Origin: Setomelanomma holmii
Taxonomy: Eukaryota; Ascomycota; Dothideomycetes; Pleosporales; Phaeosphaeriaceae
Reading direction: 5' to 3'
Length of the DNA: 64,000 bases
NCBI GenBank assembly: GCA_010015745.1
Contig: ML978229.1
Location: forward strand, 62,001 to 126,000
The notes below the pieces were generated by a model. That model did not search any database, was not told the DNA's origin, and saw only the letters and a program-made list of their open reading frames with translations. This document shows positions 23,461-36,167 of this stretch, piece by piece. Position 1 is the first letter of the stretch. Every line of letters starts with the position of its first letter. The position numbers were made by a program, and so were the translations under genes.

Positions 23461-23971
23461 GGTCGTGAGGACGGGCACTGCTGGGTGCGAGGCGTGTATA
23501 TGGAAAAGTTCCGCCAAGCGGAAGGCTTGCCTGACTCGCGTGCAGGCTGTCCCCGCAAACGCGCTACGTCACTCACATAACTCGTGCGCCCTTACCCCAG
23601 ATTCTACCAGAGCGAAGTCGACCTCTCATCTCAATCTCAGCGTGCAGGTCATACAAAGACGTTCCCAAACGCGGGAGGGAAGTGAAATAGCCAGCCAGCG
23701 CATGCATCACTGTGTGATCGACTGTATTTGAAAATCGAAGTGCTCTCTGTGCCGCTTCAAGTATCATAACCGCAAGGTCGCAGTGAAAGTTACACCCACA
23801 ATCCCTACAATAGATCCTCGCGTAGATCTCACGTGGCTCAGGTTCCGATGGCTCTTTTTACCTGCCTTTCCCGCTTAAATCGAGCGCCTACTCGTCCTGC
23901 CCACTGTACCTGCCCTCCTCTTCCTCATACACCCCAACTTCCTCCATCCTGTATTGGTCTGCAACATCAAT
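23461..23971. promoter_or_regulatory. divergent promoter region, RED-like gene and GH43-like gene
   Basis: About 510 bp lie between the two divergent start codons. A CT-rich stretch (around 23,905-23,950, CCTCCTCTTCCTC) just upstream of the glycosidase start is typical of fungal 5' UTRs. No other gene is seen. Confidence 0.5.
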
Positions 23972-25157
23972 ATGCTCAAGCTCCTCCTCACCGCAGCCCT
24001 TGCGGTCACGGGCCTTTGCCAGTACCAGGCTCCGGCTAACTCATCTACGACCTTCAACAACCCAGTCCTGGAGGCCGTTGGAGCGGATCCGTAAGTCTAA
24101 CACAAGGCCTTCAACGATTGGAGACTGACTGCTTCAGCTGGGTCTTCCGCCATAACGGCCACTATTATATGACGTACACGAACAACGAGAACATCACCCT
24201 ATATCGTAGCGATGTTCTGACCGACTGGAACAACGCCGAGTCCAAGCTCATCTTCAAGCCCCCACTCGGGATGAACTACTCCACTGATCTCTGGGCGCCC
24301 GAGATCCACAACATCAACGACAACTGGTACGTTGTACATCCCTAATGTCCCATGAAAGCTGACCATTCAGGTATGTCATCTTCACAGCCGATCCCCGCAA
24401 TGATGCTCCTCCGCCTGAGGTGGAGATGTGGTGCGAGTACAACTGCCCTGCTGTGCACCACCGCATGTTCGTGGTTGAGGGCATAGGTTCCGATCCTTGG
24501 GAAGCCCAGTGGGAGTACAAGGCCGAGCTTGACACGTACGACCAGTTCGCAATAGATGGGACGTACTTCACGCATAATGGCGGGCTGTACCACATCTATT
24601 CATGCTGGTACCGCCAGTACGACGGCTGGCCAGCTAATCTTTGCATTACCAAGATGGAGAATCCTTGGACCATCTCATCACCATTCTCCGAGCGTCAGAT
24701 CATCTCAGTCCCCGAGTATACTTGGGAGAAGACTCCATTCGGTCGCGCTAGCAACGATCGTCTGTCCTCCAACGAGGGCCCTCAGCAGCTCACGAACCCG
24801 AAAACCAACCAGACCTTCGTCATCTTTAGCGCTGCTCGGTCGGATAACCGCAACTACTGCCTCGCACAGCTCGAGCTTGTTGGAGACGACCCTATGAACC
24901 CTGGCGATTGGCGCAAACATCCTTACCCCGTCTTCTACCAGAACCCCAGCGAGCATGCCTACGGCGTTGGTCACGCGAGCTTTACTACATCTCCCGATGG
25001 CAGCGAGAACTGGATTGTGTATCATGGCATGCAGGATCCGACCGATGGTTGGTACGCGCGGACCATTCGTGCTCAAAAGTTTGAGTGGAATGACGATGGT
25101 AGCCCCAAGTTCCCCAAACCTGGCTATGGTCCCTATAGTGTTCCAAGCGGCCAGTAG
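23972..25157 (+). CDS. secreted glycoside hydrolase, GH43-like
   Basis: A 364-residue secreted enzyme comes from exons 23972-24090, 24138-24326 and 24371-25157 (introns 47 and 44 nt). The signal peptide is MLKLLLTAALAVTGLCQ. After it, the five-bladed beta-propeller signature of clan GH-F is seen: the general-base aspartate in VGADPWVFRHNGHYYMTYT (D39), the pKa-modulating aspartate in YSTDLWAPEIHNI and the probable general acid in SSNEGPQQLTNP. VGHASFTTSPDGSENWIVYH and the RTIRAQKFEW strand are typical C-terminal GH43 features. The family cleaves arabinose- or xylose-containing plant polysaccharides, so a plant-cell-wall role is likely; substrate cannot be fixed from sequence. It ends in PYSVPSGQ without a binding module. 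Confidence 0.87.
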
Positions 25158-25893
25158 GTAGTGGTGGTGTTGAACTTTTGGAAAGGATTGGACAGGAGAA
25201 TTGGTACAGATGGAAAGATTTCTAGATTCACGCCCGAGATCTAATGCCATCTGGACACATATTCATGCGGACCGTACACTGTGGTAGCAGATATTGGACC
25301 GTTCGTGAGTCGGCACCGTCGTGCAGGAAGACCTCTACATACGTCTATCTGCCCTCGCGCCGCATCGTGACACATAGGAAAGGATGGCTCGTCGCCATGT
25401 CTGATTTGCATGCATAACGAAGACCTTGGAAGATGTGACCGAGTTCTTGTGAATAGCAGGTCGCATGACCAGTGAAATTTTGCATAAGCATCGCAGGAAA
25501 AGTCGCTAACCACCCATACGGCGCTTGTCATCGCCTTGTGTAACGGCATGCTAGCAACGGTTCATACGCTACTGCTCAACTCCAACAAATGCAAACATAT
25601 CTTTGCCAATTCATAGAGGCTCTCCAACATCTCAAGGCACTCTTATGACGCGGTTACAACCCTGAGCTCTTGCTGAGTGTTGTTGGGGCAGGTGATGGAG
25701 CGTGCACGTCGTCGACACAGCCAGTTGCACCCTACGAGCTCTCCACATGTTTCGTGGTGCTCATACACGCTGCAAACCATCCTCGCTCGCATGATGCAGA
25801 CACAGCGACGAAGACGAGCCTTCTACCAACGATCGCGGAGGGACTATGTTGTGATTACATGTCAGGATATGGCGTGCTCTTTTGGAGTCTCAT
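25158..25893. other. intergenic, convergent 3' ends
   Basis: About 740 bp lie between the GH43-like and EXO5 stop codons. It should hold two 3' UTRs. Short open frames on both strands show no family resemblance. Confidence 0.5.
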
Positions 25894-27758
25894 TCAAACC
25901 GCGCTCCTCTCTCTTGCTAACCTTCGAAGTCTGCTCTTCTCCGTTGCCTCCTCCACTTTGATATTGCGCCATGTGCACTCGTCTGCGAAATCGCATATCC
26001 TGCATTTAAAAGCCTCCTCCATCTCCACCCCCTTCGCCTCCCTGGTGCCCTTCCACCAGGCCATTTCCTCCGTGACGTAGGAGTCAATGACTTCGTTTTC
26101 ATACACAGTGAGCTCGCTGCCAATGACTTCTCCAGTCTTGACGTATCGGAACTCAGCCCGGAGAATGGGAGAAAGGCTGGAAGGTGGAAGAGCTGCCTGC
26201 ATCTCGGTGATGAGCAGGGACCAAAGGGAGAGAAGGTTGGGATAATTTGCAGCTTCGTTGTTCGGTCCAATGCCACTAATCTCTTCCAAGAAGGTGGATG
26301 TAAAGGAGTCGAGGGGACGGACTTCATACCGCGAGAACACGGTCTCAGCATCCACCGTATTCAGAGACAGTGATTCCAGCAACTTTCGATAGAGCATCAG
26401 TTGCATCCACGTGGGTCTTAGTGAAGCACTCGCCGGCAAGGATCGTACAGAGCGAGTCTTCACGTCGGCCAAGTAGACCTGCTGATCTGGCTCGAGGCTA
26501 CCGAGCCACATGTGGTCGTCCTTTTGTGAAGAAGCCTTAGCGAAGGCCTGCGCAATGCTCTGCTGACGTGGTGGCAGAGGTATGATACCACCGTCCCTCT
26601 CTGCGCGTGCTCTTTCTGCTTGCTCTTCGAACGCAGCATCGGGGCACTCGTGGGACAGCTCATCGATGACGCCGTTGACAACCTGTCCTTCCAGCACACC
26701 CCAGACTTCAAGCTCTCGCGTGAGTCCTGTCTCGCGAAGGCACCGAAGGCCCGAGATGGCGTTCCAGATGCGCAGACCAAACCTGTCTTCTTTGCTCTCT
26801 ACCTGCACGGGGACAGCGGTGTGCACCTCATCCTCTAGCTTCTGGTGCATCTTAGAGCCATTACGCATTGCCTGCGTCCGTGGCTTGCGTCCGAACTTGC
26901 TGAGCGTGTAGAAGTACTGCAGCTCGCACCATGCTGGCGAGACCAAGTCGGTGACTGACAGCGGCTTCTTGGGTTTCGTGCGGAACCGCTCGAGCGGCGG
27001 ACGTGCGTCTTCGCCAGCGTCTTCGCCAGCGCCTGCGCTTACTGAAGCCGCTGGTAGTGGTGCAGCACCAGCTCGCGGAGTGCTTGGGTCAGACTTGTAT
27101 TGCGAGAATGTCTGTGCTATGCGCGAGGGAGATGGCGGCTCTTCGAGAGGAACTAGACGCTGTTAGTCGTCAGTCCACAAGTCGGTATGCCTGTTGTGCT
27201 TCGTCTTGACGTACCACTCCATGCCCGCCGCGAGCGCTCGTCGTACTCGACTTCCAGCGTCTCGCGTGCCCGCAGCGGCGAGCTTTCATAATCTCGCTGC
27301 ATGTCCGCTGGATTGGGCTCACGCTTGCCCTTGGCCACGCGCATGACCGCAGGCCGATGAAACTGCACGAGTCCGTCCACATCTTGCTCTTCGTCTTCGG
27401 GCTCGCCCTCCTCGAATTCGATACTTGGCAGCACGATGCCCCTCGCTGTCGATCGTGCTTCCGTGATTGTGTCCAGTACACCAGCAAGTATGGTGTCTTC
27501 GTCAATGTCCTCGAAGCCAATGTCCGATCCGTAGTCGCTTACGGTCGCCACTGAGCGCATGTCGACCTCAGAGCCATACTCGCTGGTGTCTCCCGTCAGC
27601 TGTGTGGTGGGTGCAGCCATGGTGCCATCGTCCAGCGGCGAGATGGTGGATGTTGGTGTGGCGAAAGCTCGACGCGTTCCGAACGCTGGCGCGCTTCCGC
27701 GTAAACTCGTGAGGTCATGGGCACTTGCGATAATCGAGTTGATATCGCGCACCATCAT
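25894..27758 (-). CDS. exo5: exonuclease V, iron-sulfur (EXO5/DEM1 type)
   Basis: EXO5 is a single-strand DNA exonuclease of the PD-(D/E)XK fold with a 4Fe-4S cluster; in yeast it acts in mitochondria. Exons 27758-27215 and 27152-25894 join across a 62-nt intron (27153-27214) to give 600 residues. The N-terminal 200 residues are low-complexity and acidic. The nuclease part begins at KPLSVTDLVSPAWCELQYFY, holding the first cluster cysteine. The other three lie in the C-terminal FKCRICDFADECTWR. Between them are GVIDELSHECPDA and VYLADVKTRSVRSLP, which provide the D and DxK residues of the nuclease site, and PTWMQLMLYRKLL. All expected motifs are present. MMVRDINSII is the preferred start; a strong presequence is not obvious. 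Confidence 0.9.
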
Positions 27759-28154
27759 GATAAAAGGTTTTCCGGAGTAAGAGATATGAGGTGAGTCTCA
27801 TCTCCATGTCTAAAGAATCTGACAGGGACTGGAAATGCGTCATGACTGCTGCCTGCACTTATCGCCATAGTGAATGATAGCCTGTTACACTTCACATTTC
27901 GACGTCTCCGCGAATGAATGCCATGGCACTGATTTTTTATATCCTCTTCGTGAAAGACTTGTGTAAGCTTGGAAGCGCAATTGATTGAAACTTCGGATAT
28001 CTGGAAAAGCTTGTGCTCATTCAAGCGCTGGTACTCGAGAAGCATCACATAATCAAGCCAGTCAGCCCAAACTCCTCTCTCGCACTCCGTCCTCACTTGT
28101 TTGGTGTAACTGCACTCAACCTTACATAGCTCCAGACACCCCAGCTTGTGCGTG
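27759..28154. other. intergenic between EXO5 and the peroxiredoxin-like gene
   Basis: About 400 bp hold the EXO5 promoter and the 3' flank of the next gene. Nothing else is supported. Confidence 0.5.
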
Positions 28155-28791
28155 CTAGTGGCCGAGCACTGCGTTGACGCCCTCCTTGTAGTCTGGCATA
28201 TCGTCTGCACGCTCGTCCTTCCTGCTCCACTGCACAACTCCTTTCGCGTCTACTCCAAAGTTGCCCGCTGTCTGCCACCTGTTGCCGCTCTCGGTGGATC
28301 GGACCTTGATACCTTCTTCCTTGTCCAGCTTCGACAAGCTGGGAATGCTGCCCAGAACGTGCCAGAAGCTGGACGTTCCCAAGCCCCATGCGGCATACGC
28401 TTCACGCTCCGCGTCAACAATCACCTTGAGATTTGGCTGGTTGTTCTTCGCAGGCTCCGGAAGGGCAGCGAGCCATCTATCTGTAGACCCCTGATCACTG
28501 TGAGACACAGCTATGAACTGGACATCGGGATGCGCAGGCGCAAGAGCGCGCAAGTTGAGGAAGTTCTTCTCAGCGACTGTATTTGCATCAATCCGTGTCC
28601 AGATGTAGGAATATGAATCGCAGCATACAAGGACATCCACAGTGTCGCAAGAAGCTCACTATTGTCGGCTTGCCGTTTACCGGCAGACTCAGCTTGGGTG
28701 TTGTTGGGGCCTTATCATCCACCGCTGGCGTTGTACCTGTCTTCACGGCGGAAGGGGACATCCATGACCAGAACTCGCTCTGCCACGTCAT
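28155..28791 (-). CDS. peroxiredoxin-like (AhpC/TSA-type) protein
   Basis: A 194-residue thioredoxin-fold protein is encoded by exons 28791-28629 and 28576-28155, with a 52-nt intron (28577-28628). The N-terminus reads MTWQSEFWSWMSPSAVKTG. The fold starts at KPTIVSFLRHCGCPF, where the CGCPF motif is completed only by the splice. Two cysteines in C-x-C spacing sit where peroxiredoxin-like 2 (AhpC-TSA_2) proteins have their reactive site. FIAVSHSDQ and AAWGLGTSSFWHVLG follow as in that family. These proteins are thought to act in redox control, but the substrate is not known. No targeting signal is evident, so cytosolic location is inferred. Confidence 0.83.
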
Positions 28792-29308
28792 GTTGAGTGC
28801 AAATGGATATAAAATCAATCAAAGAGAATGGGAGCTGTAGGTTTGCACAATACCTGCAACGCGGAGCCCCGACTATATCCAGCCCACAAGTATTTGACAT
28901 AGTTGGAGACGGTCGTGGTAGTGGTTGCAACAAAGGCGTCATTTGCGGGGTGTCCTTCCAATCTCGACCGGCTTCGGCTATATGACTGTAGCTAGGAGTC
29001 TAGACACACGGTACATTAGCAAGTGGGCGGGATCGCGTCGCGTATTGGATAAACGCGGCGCGTCAGTCAAAGTCAAGGCAGGTCACAATGCAAAGGCTCA
29101 GGTTCAAATAAGAATCTGTTGATTCGGGATATCGTTCAGTGACCTTTACTGAGATCGGATATACTACACATGCTCAGCATCTTTCGACGCACCCATAAAG
29201 GCTCAGACCCGTAAACCATGATTAACCGCAACGCCATATACCCAACCCCAAGGAACCATCATAGACCCGAATGTGTTATCATGTCGAGGCCTTCAAGAAG
29301 AGAGAAGC
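28792..29308. other. intergenic downstream of histone H3
   Basis: About 515 bp hold the promoter of the peroxiredoxin-like gene and the 3' flank of H3. No animal-type histone stem-loop was recognised, as expected for fungi. No gene is seen. Confidence 0.5.
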
Positions 29309-29939
29309 TTAACCACGCTCACCACGGAGGCGACGAGCGAGCTGAATGTCCTTGGACTCTGTGGCGATGTTAGCAATGGTTGGTGTGATGGAAGCAATGG
29401 GAAGGCGTACGGATGGTGACACGCTTGGCGTGGATGGCGCACAGGTTGGTGTCCTCGAAGAGCGAGACGAGGTAGGCCTCGACGGACTCCTGGAGAGCGC
29501 CAATGGCGGAAGACTGGAAGCGGAGATCCGACTTGAAGTCCTGGGCAATCTCACGAACAAGACGCTGGAAGGGCAGCTTGCGAATGAGGAGTTCGGTCGA
29601 CTTCTGGTAGCGACGGATCTCACGGAGAGCGACGGTACCAGGCTTGTAGCGGTGAGGCTTCTTGACACCACCGGTAGACGGTGCAGACTTGCGAGCGGCC
29701 TTGGAGGCGAGCTGCTTACGGGGGGCCTTGCCACCAGTGGACTTGCCTGGGTGTTGTTAGTATGCAATGCGATGTTGAGGTGTGCGACAACGCAAAGGCG
29801 TCATGGCGCTGCAGCGTTGGTGAGTGGCGACGACAGAAGGACTGCGCGCAACACCAGAGACTGCAGCGACGATGCGCTAGACACGATGCGATGCATGGAT
29901 GAGGCTGTACTTACGGGCAGTTTGCTTGGTACGGGCCAT
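29309..29939 (-). CDS. H3: histone H3
   Basis: A complete 136-residue histone H3 results from exons 29939-29915 (25 nt), 29746-29411 and 29358-29309, with introns of 168 and 52 nt. The splices restore [20 protein letters not shown] at the modified N-terminal tail and VTIQSKDIQLARRLRGERG at the C-terminus. K4, K9, K14 and K27 (KSAPSTGG) are present. It packages DNA as part of the core nucleosome. The first exon codes only eight residues plus one base, and the first intron is long for this genome. It is divergent from H4, sharing a 492-bp promoter region. Confidence 0.98.
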
Positions 29940-30431
29940 CTTTGATGGTGTTGATGTGTTGTTGATGGAAATGTGTAGTTGAGGCTGTTGGGTGGAGCTG
30001 TGTGGTGGATGAGAGATGGAGAGCGGCGGGCGGGCGAGGTATTTAAGATCTGGGGGGTGGGTGGGAGCCTGGAAAATCAAACGAAAGCGCGCTCAGAATC
30101 AGCAGGAACATCAAAGGTGATTTTGCTAGCAACACGCACCCGCAACTTCAAACTTGCAAGTAAACGCAGCCAGCTCCCATTGGCTCGCTAGACCCGCTGC
30201 CGTATCAGGAAGTGGCACGGTTGTTGATCTGGAAAGCGCGCCCGTGCGCCCTGCGTGATCCGGCAGGCGTGTGTGTGATCCAACGCGACTACGCACGCGC
30301 CGCCTCGCCTCAAATACACCCACCACCCCATCTTCATAGTCCCATCACAGCAACCAACGTCTTCAGCCTCAACTCCACAATCAACACCAACAACACCACC
30401 CTCTTCTCCCCAACCCCCCACACTTATCAAC
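29940..30431. promoter_or_regulatory. shared divergent promoter of histones H3 and H4
   Basis: The 492-bp region between the two ATGs should drive coordinated S-phase expression of both histones. Visible elements: a TATA-like TATTTAAG at 30040-30047, placed about 100 nt upstream of the H3 ATG when read on the minus strand, and a CCAAT-type ATTGG at 30179-30183 near the middle. A CT-rich, AAC-rich leader precedes H4. Assignment of these as functional sites is inference. Confidence 0.7.
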
Positions 30432-30879
<448 letters not shown>

Positions 30880-32179
30880 GCACTTTTCGTTCACGGTTTC
30901 TTGTTACGACTTCTGCCGCCGCATCGGTTCACGGCAGGCTTTGGTGCTCGGTGGGATGGGTCACAGCCTTGTATAGTAGGCTTCGGAGTTCACGGTCACA
31001 TCAGTCACATCAGGCTTGTTTTCATGGAATGATACCATAATTCTTCACATACCTTTATTCTTCGCGTGCCTCGCTTTTGTTGTCGCTTTAACGAGGTGTT
31101 CGACGCGGCCATTTGGTGGTGTGTGCGTCCTCCTCTGCCTTATTTGTGCTTGCAGCCTCTTGACCTACGTATGCTTCGGCGTGTTGGCTATGTGATTCTA
31201 CAGCATCGATTGACTCATCACGCACTGCTCGGATCACGGCATGTATGAGTCATACCGTCAACGAAGAGATGTGGCTTTCAAATTCGGACGTTTGCGAGCA
31301 ACCCTGCCATCGGTCGTGTGGACGAGGCATTGTAGTGGTGTAGCCGTATCTTGGTGGTTTTATTTCCCGGCTATTTCTACAATGCGAACCACGTGTATTT
31401 GCGCTCGTCACTGGCTCTCTTGTAGCCGATGACCTTAACGAACATTGCTCGCATAGGCTGTAAATGTCATGTTGCTCTCCGCGAGCTGGGTTGGCTGTAC
31501 GAAATACCCTAGAAAGGCCGTCCTGAGATTTTTGGAGATTTTTATATCGGGCTCGGTGGGCAATATTGATTTATACTCTGCGAAAACTCCATACATCGAT
31601 GTTGATGTCTTGTAGCTGTTGCTGTTGTTTGTGATGTCTAGTGGTGCGCAGGTCAGAGACTGGGCGACGCGGTGCTTCATGCATCATGACATTACTCCGA
31701 TGTCGGATGATCATAAAACTGGTCTGTATGATCTGATTGAATGCATACATTATCTTGGCCAAGTTTGAACTTGTTTGGAGGTGTGGTTGTGGACGTGCAA
31801 TTTTTTTAAGTTGTATAGTGATGACTTAGAATGCCTAAAACATAGGCCCCAAGAGTGAGACTGCACTTGCAACAAGACCGCCACATGCATATATAATACC
31901 GATATCAGAACGAGCATGCTTCAAGCATCTAGTACCATTTGCTGTCGATGTACCAGAATCCAGCTAGCTACCATGAGGCTGCGTGCAAATGACAATACAA
32001 GCATAACCGCATGCTCATCAAAACCACCCTGTTGTCTCCAGAGTGTCATTGAGCACATTTGTGCCAAGCAAGTCTGCACGATGGTAATAAATATATGCCC
32101 GCAATTGATAGAATGCGGCCGCGTGCGTTAAATATGTTCATGCGAAGATACTCTCCTTTGCCGCGTACACCCCACACAT
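30880..32179. other. intergenic, 1.3 kb downstream of histone H4
   Basis: The stretch holds the H4 3' UTR and the 3' flank of the haloacid dehalogenase gene. It is more AT-rich than the neighbouring coding DNA, especially after 31,440. Short open frames show no family features. I see no RNA gene. Confidence 0.5.
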
Positions 32180-33129
32180 TCAAGCACCGACAGGTGCAGA
32201 AGAGCTCAAGCGCCTAGCCTGAGAGGCATCCGTGACATCGATCCCGAGCCTTTCCGCCACGGTAATGAAGCCTCTGCTTCCATCCTTGGAACTGATCCAC
32301 ACGTCTACAAATCCATCCTTGCGAGCTTTCTCGACCTCGGCCTCACCCCAGTCTTCTTCACCTGGTCGCTCCACGTATACGGTTTGAAGGCCGTTCCCCT
32401 TCGCCGCCTGCAAATCATTCAAATGAGCTGCAACCATGACACACTCGTTGGGCGGTAATTCCAACTTTTCGGCTGCTCCAAGATATACCTTCGGCGACGG
32501 CTTGTAGGTACCGAAGAGCTCCGCAGAGAAGAGATGCGTGAAAGGAATGTTGCTGAAGGTGCGCAAGTCTCCAAGAAGGCTGAGGTTACCATTGGACAAT
32601 GTACAAGTGTCTATTGCTGTTAGCATGGACGAGAGGCGACTGCATATACAACATACAGAACAACCTGTTCAACAGCGCTATACCCATCGCGGAGTCAGCC
32701 CATGGCTCCAAGCGATGCCAGACCAGGCTGATGCTTCGCAATTGCTCATCATCCCACAAGCCTGCAATCTGCCATTCGGTCATGAGTTCTCGTAGCGACT
32801 TCAGGTGGTGCTCATCAACAGAGATCCATGGTAGCGTCGGGTCCTGGGCTAGCTGTCGGGTGAATTGCTTGTAGCTGTCGCGCCATTGCTGCGCAAAAAT
32901 TCCCCACTGCTCGAGTGTCATGTCAGAGGCCTTGACTCGAACAGTAGATGCTAGAGATGCCGTTGCAGCGTTGAGCGAGGCATGTGACTGGGCATGCAGC
33001 TCTCGAACCACACTGTCTGGAGTCAATCATCGAAGTAGCCATTTCACGTTGCACCTACGTGGAGCGCCAGTCGACGCAGGTCCCAAAAACATCAAAGAAG
33101 AGAGCTCGGGGTGTTGGTTCGAGAGTCAT
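32180..33129 (-). CDS. HAD-superfamily 2-haloacid dehalogenase-like protein
   Basis: A 285-residue hydrolase results from exons 33129-33059, 33012-32657 and 32610-32180 (introns of 46 nt each). The nucleophile aspartate of motif I is in RALFFDVFGTCVDWRST (D13). Motif II is CTLSNGNLSLL after the second splice. The lysine of motif III is in FGTYKPSPKVYLGAAEKL. The motif IV region is CVMVAAHLNDLQAAKGNGLQ. This pattern fits type II haloacid dehalogenases, which hydrolyse short 2-haloacids, but fungal members may have other substrates. The second intron has an alternative acceptor (AACAG) 6 nt upstream that would change two residues. The protein has no signal peptide. Confidence 0.87.
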
Positions 33130-34014
33130 GTTGATGTTCGTGATCCCTTTCGTGGGACTTCGTGGTTTCGGTACAGGTATTGGGGACATGAGGTCATTTT
33201 GTACCGGTCGTAGGGGTAGTCCTGCCATGGGGGGCGGATAACGTCAGTCAGATGAGGAACGGAAATGCAGCGATCGCCCGGAAAAGCATCAACACAAAGA
33301 AGAGGCGAACGTTCAAGTACATCGTGGAGGTCACAGCAGCACATAATTCAGCTGTGGACCCGATATGGCGGTCGCGATTGAGATGTTCAGGCACATCCGG
33401 AAGCGGTATTTGGCAGGAAACCCAACAAAGGAAGCTGCTTGCACCAACCGAGCCTCAACGTCTGTCACTGCAGACGCGAACCATTGGTATGGAAGGCGCG
33501 CAAGCCTGAGAAGGTCTAGCACTTTATCGCGCATGGTTATCTAGAGAATACATATAAACATCATAATAATGCTGCCCATTGTCGGTCAGCCATGGCGGAA
33601 ATGTCAACAGCTCTTGCGCCACAGACCTTGCTAGATGTGCTCTAACCAGAACTCTCACCGATGGTGGCATCACGACTGGTCAGACTTTGACCTAGAACAT
33701 CTTTGAATGGTTGTTTTTCATATTTGCATTGTTGGGTACCATGGGTACATCGGTACCCCCTTCCCCGCAAAGCGCTAATACTAGTGGCGGTCGACCGAAC
33801 CACGATCCTCGGTATCGTCACCCCTTGGACCGTCCGGCAACTACATCATAAATCGCAAGCGACAGGCTGAGTCTCAGCATCCTATCCTATTGCACCCACG
33901 TAGCTTGACTTTGACTTACGGCCTGTATTCAGTCCAGCGTCGCTAGTTCTTACACGCAGCTGCCAATTGTGATCTAGCACCTGGCTACTTTGAATCAAGA
34001 CGCCCAGGATCAAC
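33130..34014. other. divergent intergenic region
   Basis: About 885 bp separate the starts of the haloacid dehalogenase (minus) and the acyl-CoA synthetase (plus). It should hold both promoters. No gene is supported. Confidence 0.5.
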
Positions 34015-36167
34015 ATGTCGCAGGACCACATCCAAGACCAAGTCTACACAGCATCCATATCCGACCCCGAGACGTTCTGGAAATGTCAAGCGGAGAGTGT
34101 CTATTGGCACAAGAAGCCAACAAAAGTCTTCCAGAAAAGCACCAAACACTTGAAAGAGAGCAAAGTTTCCCACGATCACTGGAGTTGGTTCTCGGACGGC
34201 GAGATATCCACAACATACAACTGCGTCGATCGCCATGTCGCCAATGGCAACGGAGAAAATGTAGCAATTTACTGGGATTCTCCCGTGACGAAGCAAAAGG
34301 AGCAATACACGTACAAGCAATTACTGGACGAGGTGGAGACGCTTGCTGGCGTGCTACGAGAGGAGGGCGTGAAGAAGGGTGATGTTGTTCTGATCTACAT
34401 GCCTATGATACCAGCATCACTTTTCGCCATGCTTGCCATTGCGCGATTAGGAGCGATCCATGCTGTTGTATTTGGTGGCTTTTCTCCCGCAGCGCTGGCG
34501 CAAAGGATGGAAGCCAGTAGGCCTAGAGCCATCATGACCGCATCATGCGGCATTGAAGGCGCCAAGAAGCCGACAGGATACAAGTCCATGATCGAAGAAG
34601 CAGTGCACAAGAGCAGCCACAAGCCGGCAAGGACAATCATTTGGCAAAGAGAACAGCTGAGGTGGGATCCTGTTGTAAAGGAGGAGGGCGAAAGGAACTG
34701 GCAGCGGTTGGTCAAGAGTGCACGGAACAGGGGCCTCAAGGCAGATGCTGTACCCGTGAATAGCGGCGATGGCCTGTACATCATCTACACATCTGGAACA
34801 ACTGGTTTACCAAAAGGCGTTGTGCGCTCTGCAGGAGGCCACGCTGTTGGGCTGAATTTCTCGATGAAATATCTCTTCGGTATTCATGGCCCAGGCGATG
34901 TCCAATTCACCGCCTCAGATATCGGATGGGTCGTCGGACACTCGTATATCGTGTATGCGCCTCTGCTCGTAGGCGCGTCCACCGTCCTATTCGAAGGCAA
35001 GCCCGTCGGAACACCCGATGCTAGCACGTTCTGGCGCGTCATCGAAGAATACAAGGTCACAACCATGTTCACAGCTCCGACTGCCTTGCGCGCTATACGC
35101 AGAGATGACGGGGAGAACGAATTCTTCGAGGAACGTGGCAAACGAGGCGCGTTGAAGACACTCCGTGCGCTGTTCTTGGCAGGCGAGAGAAGCGAGCCGA
35201 GCATTGTGGAAATGTACCAGAAGCTGCTTGCAACGCATTGCGCTTCAGGAGCAGTGGTTGTGGACAACTGGTGGTCGTCTGAGTCGGGTTCCCCGATCTC
35301 TGGAATAGCCCTGAGTGCCACTGCTGGTCTGGACTTTGCCTCGCAAGATCGACCGAAGCCTCTTCCGATCAAACCTGGCTCTGCGGGAAAAGCAATGCCT
35401 GGCTTCGATGTGCGGGTCGTCGATGACAACGGGGAAGAGGTGAAGCGCGGCATTATGGGCAACATCGTGATGGGTATCCCGCTTGCGCCCACTGCATTCA
35501 CGACGCTATGGGAAGATGAAGAGCGCTTCTATCGAGGTTATTTGAAGAGATTTAATGGAAAGTGGATCGACACGGGCGATGCGGGTATGATTGACAATGA
35601 GGGTTACATCTCTATCATGTCAAGAGCAGACGACGTGATCAATGTGGCGGCGCATCGATTCTCTACTGGTGCCATCGAACAGGCGATTACTACACACCAC
35701 TCCGTGGCAGAGGCAGCAGTGGTGGGTATACCAGACGCGCTCAAAGGTCATCTTCCGTTTGCGTTCATCACGCTTGCGAGCCACGACCATCCTGAAGATG
35801 CTTTGCCCGACGATGGGCTTGCTAAAGAGGTTCAAAAGCTGGTACGCGAGCAGATTGGCGCCATTGCCTCTCTCGGCGGTATAATACAAGGCAAAGGAAT
35901 GATACCCAAGACGAGAAGCGGCAAGACACTTCGACGCGTTCTAAGAGAGTTGATTGAGAATGCGACCCATGGCGACTTCGACAAGGAGGTCAACGTGCCG
36001 AGCACAATCGAGGCAAGTCATTGTGGTTGAACTTCGTATGGCACGCTTGCTGACTTTTCCTACAGGATCGAGAAGCAGTAGTTGTTGCAAGGGAGAAGGT
36101 CCGGGAGTATTTCAAAGTCAGAGGCAAAGACTTGCACAAGGCAACAGAGGCACGGGCGAAATTGTGA
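34015..36167 (+). CDS. short-chain acyl-CoA synthetase (propionyl-CoA synthetase-like)
   Basis: A 699-residue AMP-forming ligase activates a short-chain acid with ATP and CoA; resemblance is to propionyl-CoA/ACSS3-type synthetases, and acetyl-CoA synthetase is the alternative. Exon 1 is 34015-36012 and exon 2 is 36066-36167. The acyl-CoA synthetase N-domain starts SDPETFWKCQAESVYWHKKP. The P-loop is IIYTSGTTGLPKGVV. DNWWSSESGSPISG replaces the more usual WWQTETG. The hinge is GKWIDTGDAGMIDNEG, with SRADDVINVAAHRFSTG after it. The catalytic lysine is in PKTRSGKTLRRVLREL. The intron 36013-36065 begins GCAAGT and ends TACAG, a GC-AG intron; splicing it gives the tail DREAVVVAREKVREYFKVRG, whereas reading through ends after four residues. 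The tail is typical of the family, which supports the splice. Confidence 0.92.

Noticed and set aside
20290..25157. Possible metabolic gene cluster (ammonia-lyase, GH43)
   Set aside because: Interrupted by a splicing-factor gene and with no regulator, transporter or backbone enzyme that would link them.
36066..36167. GT donor three bases further (GCAA/GTCATT) for the synthetase intron
   Set aside because: It gives the wrong phase with the only good acceptor, so the conserved tail would be lost.
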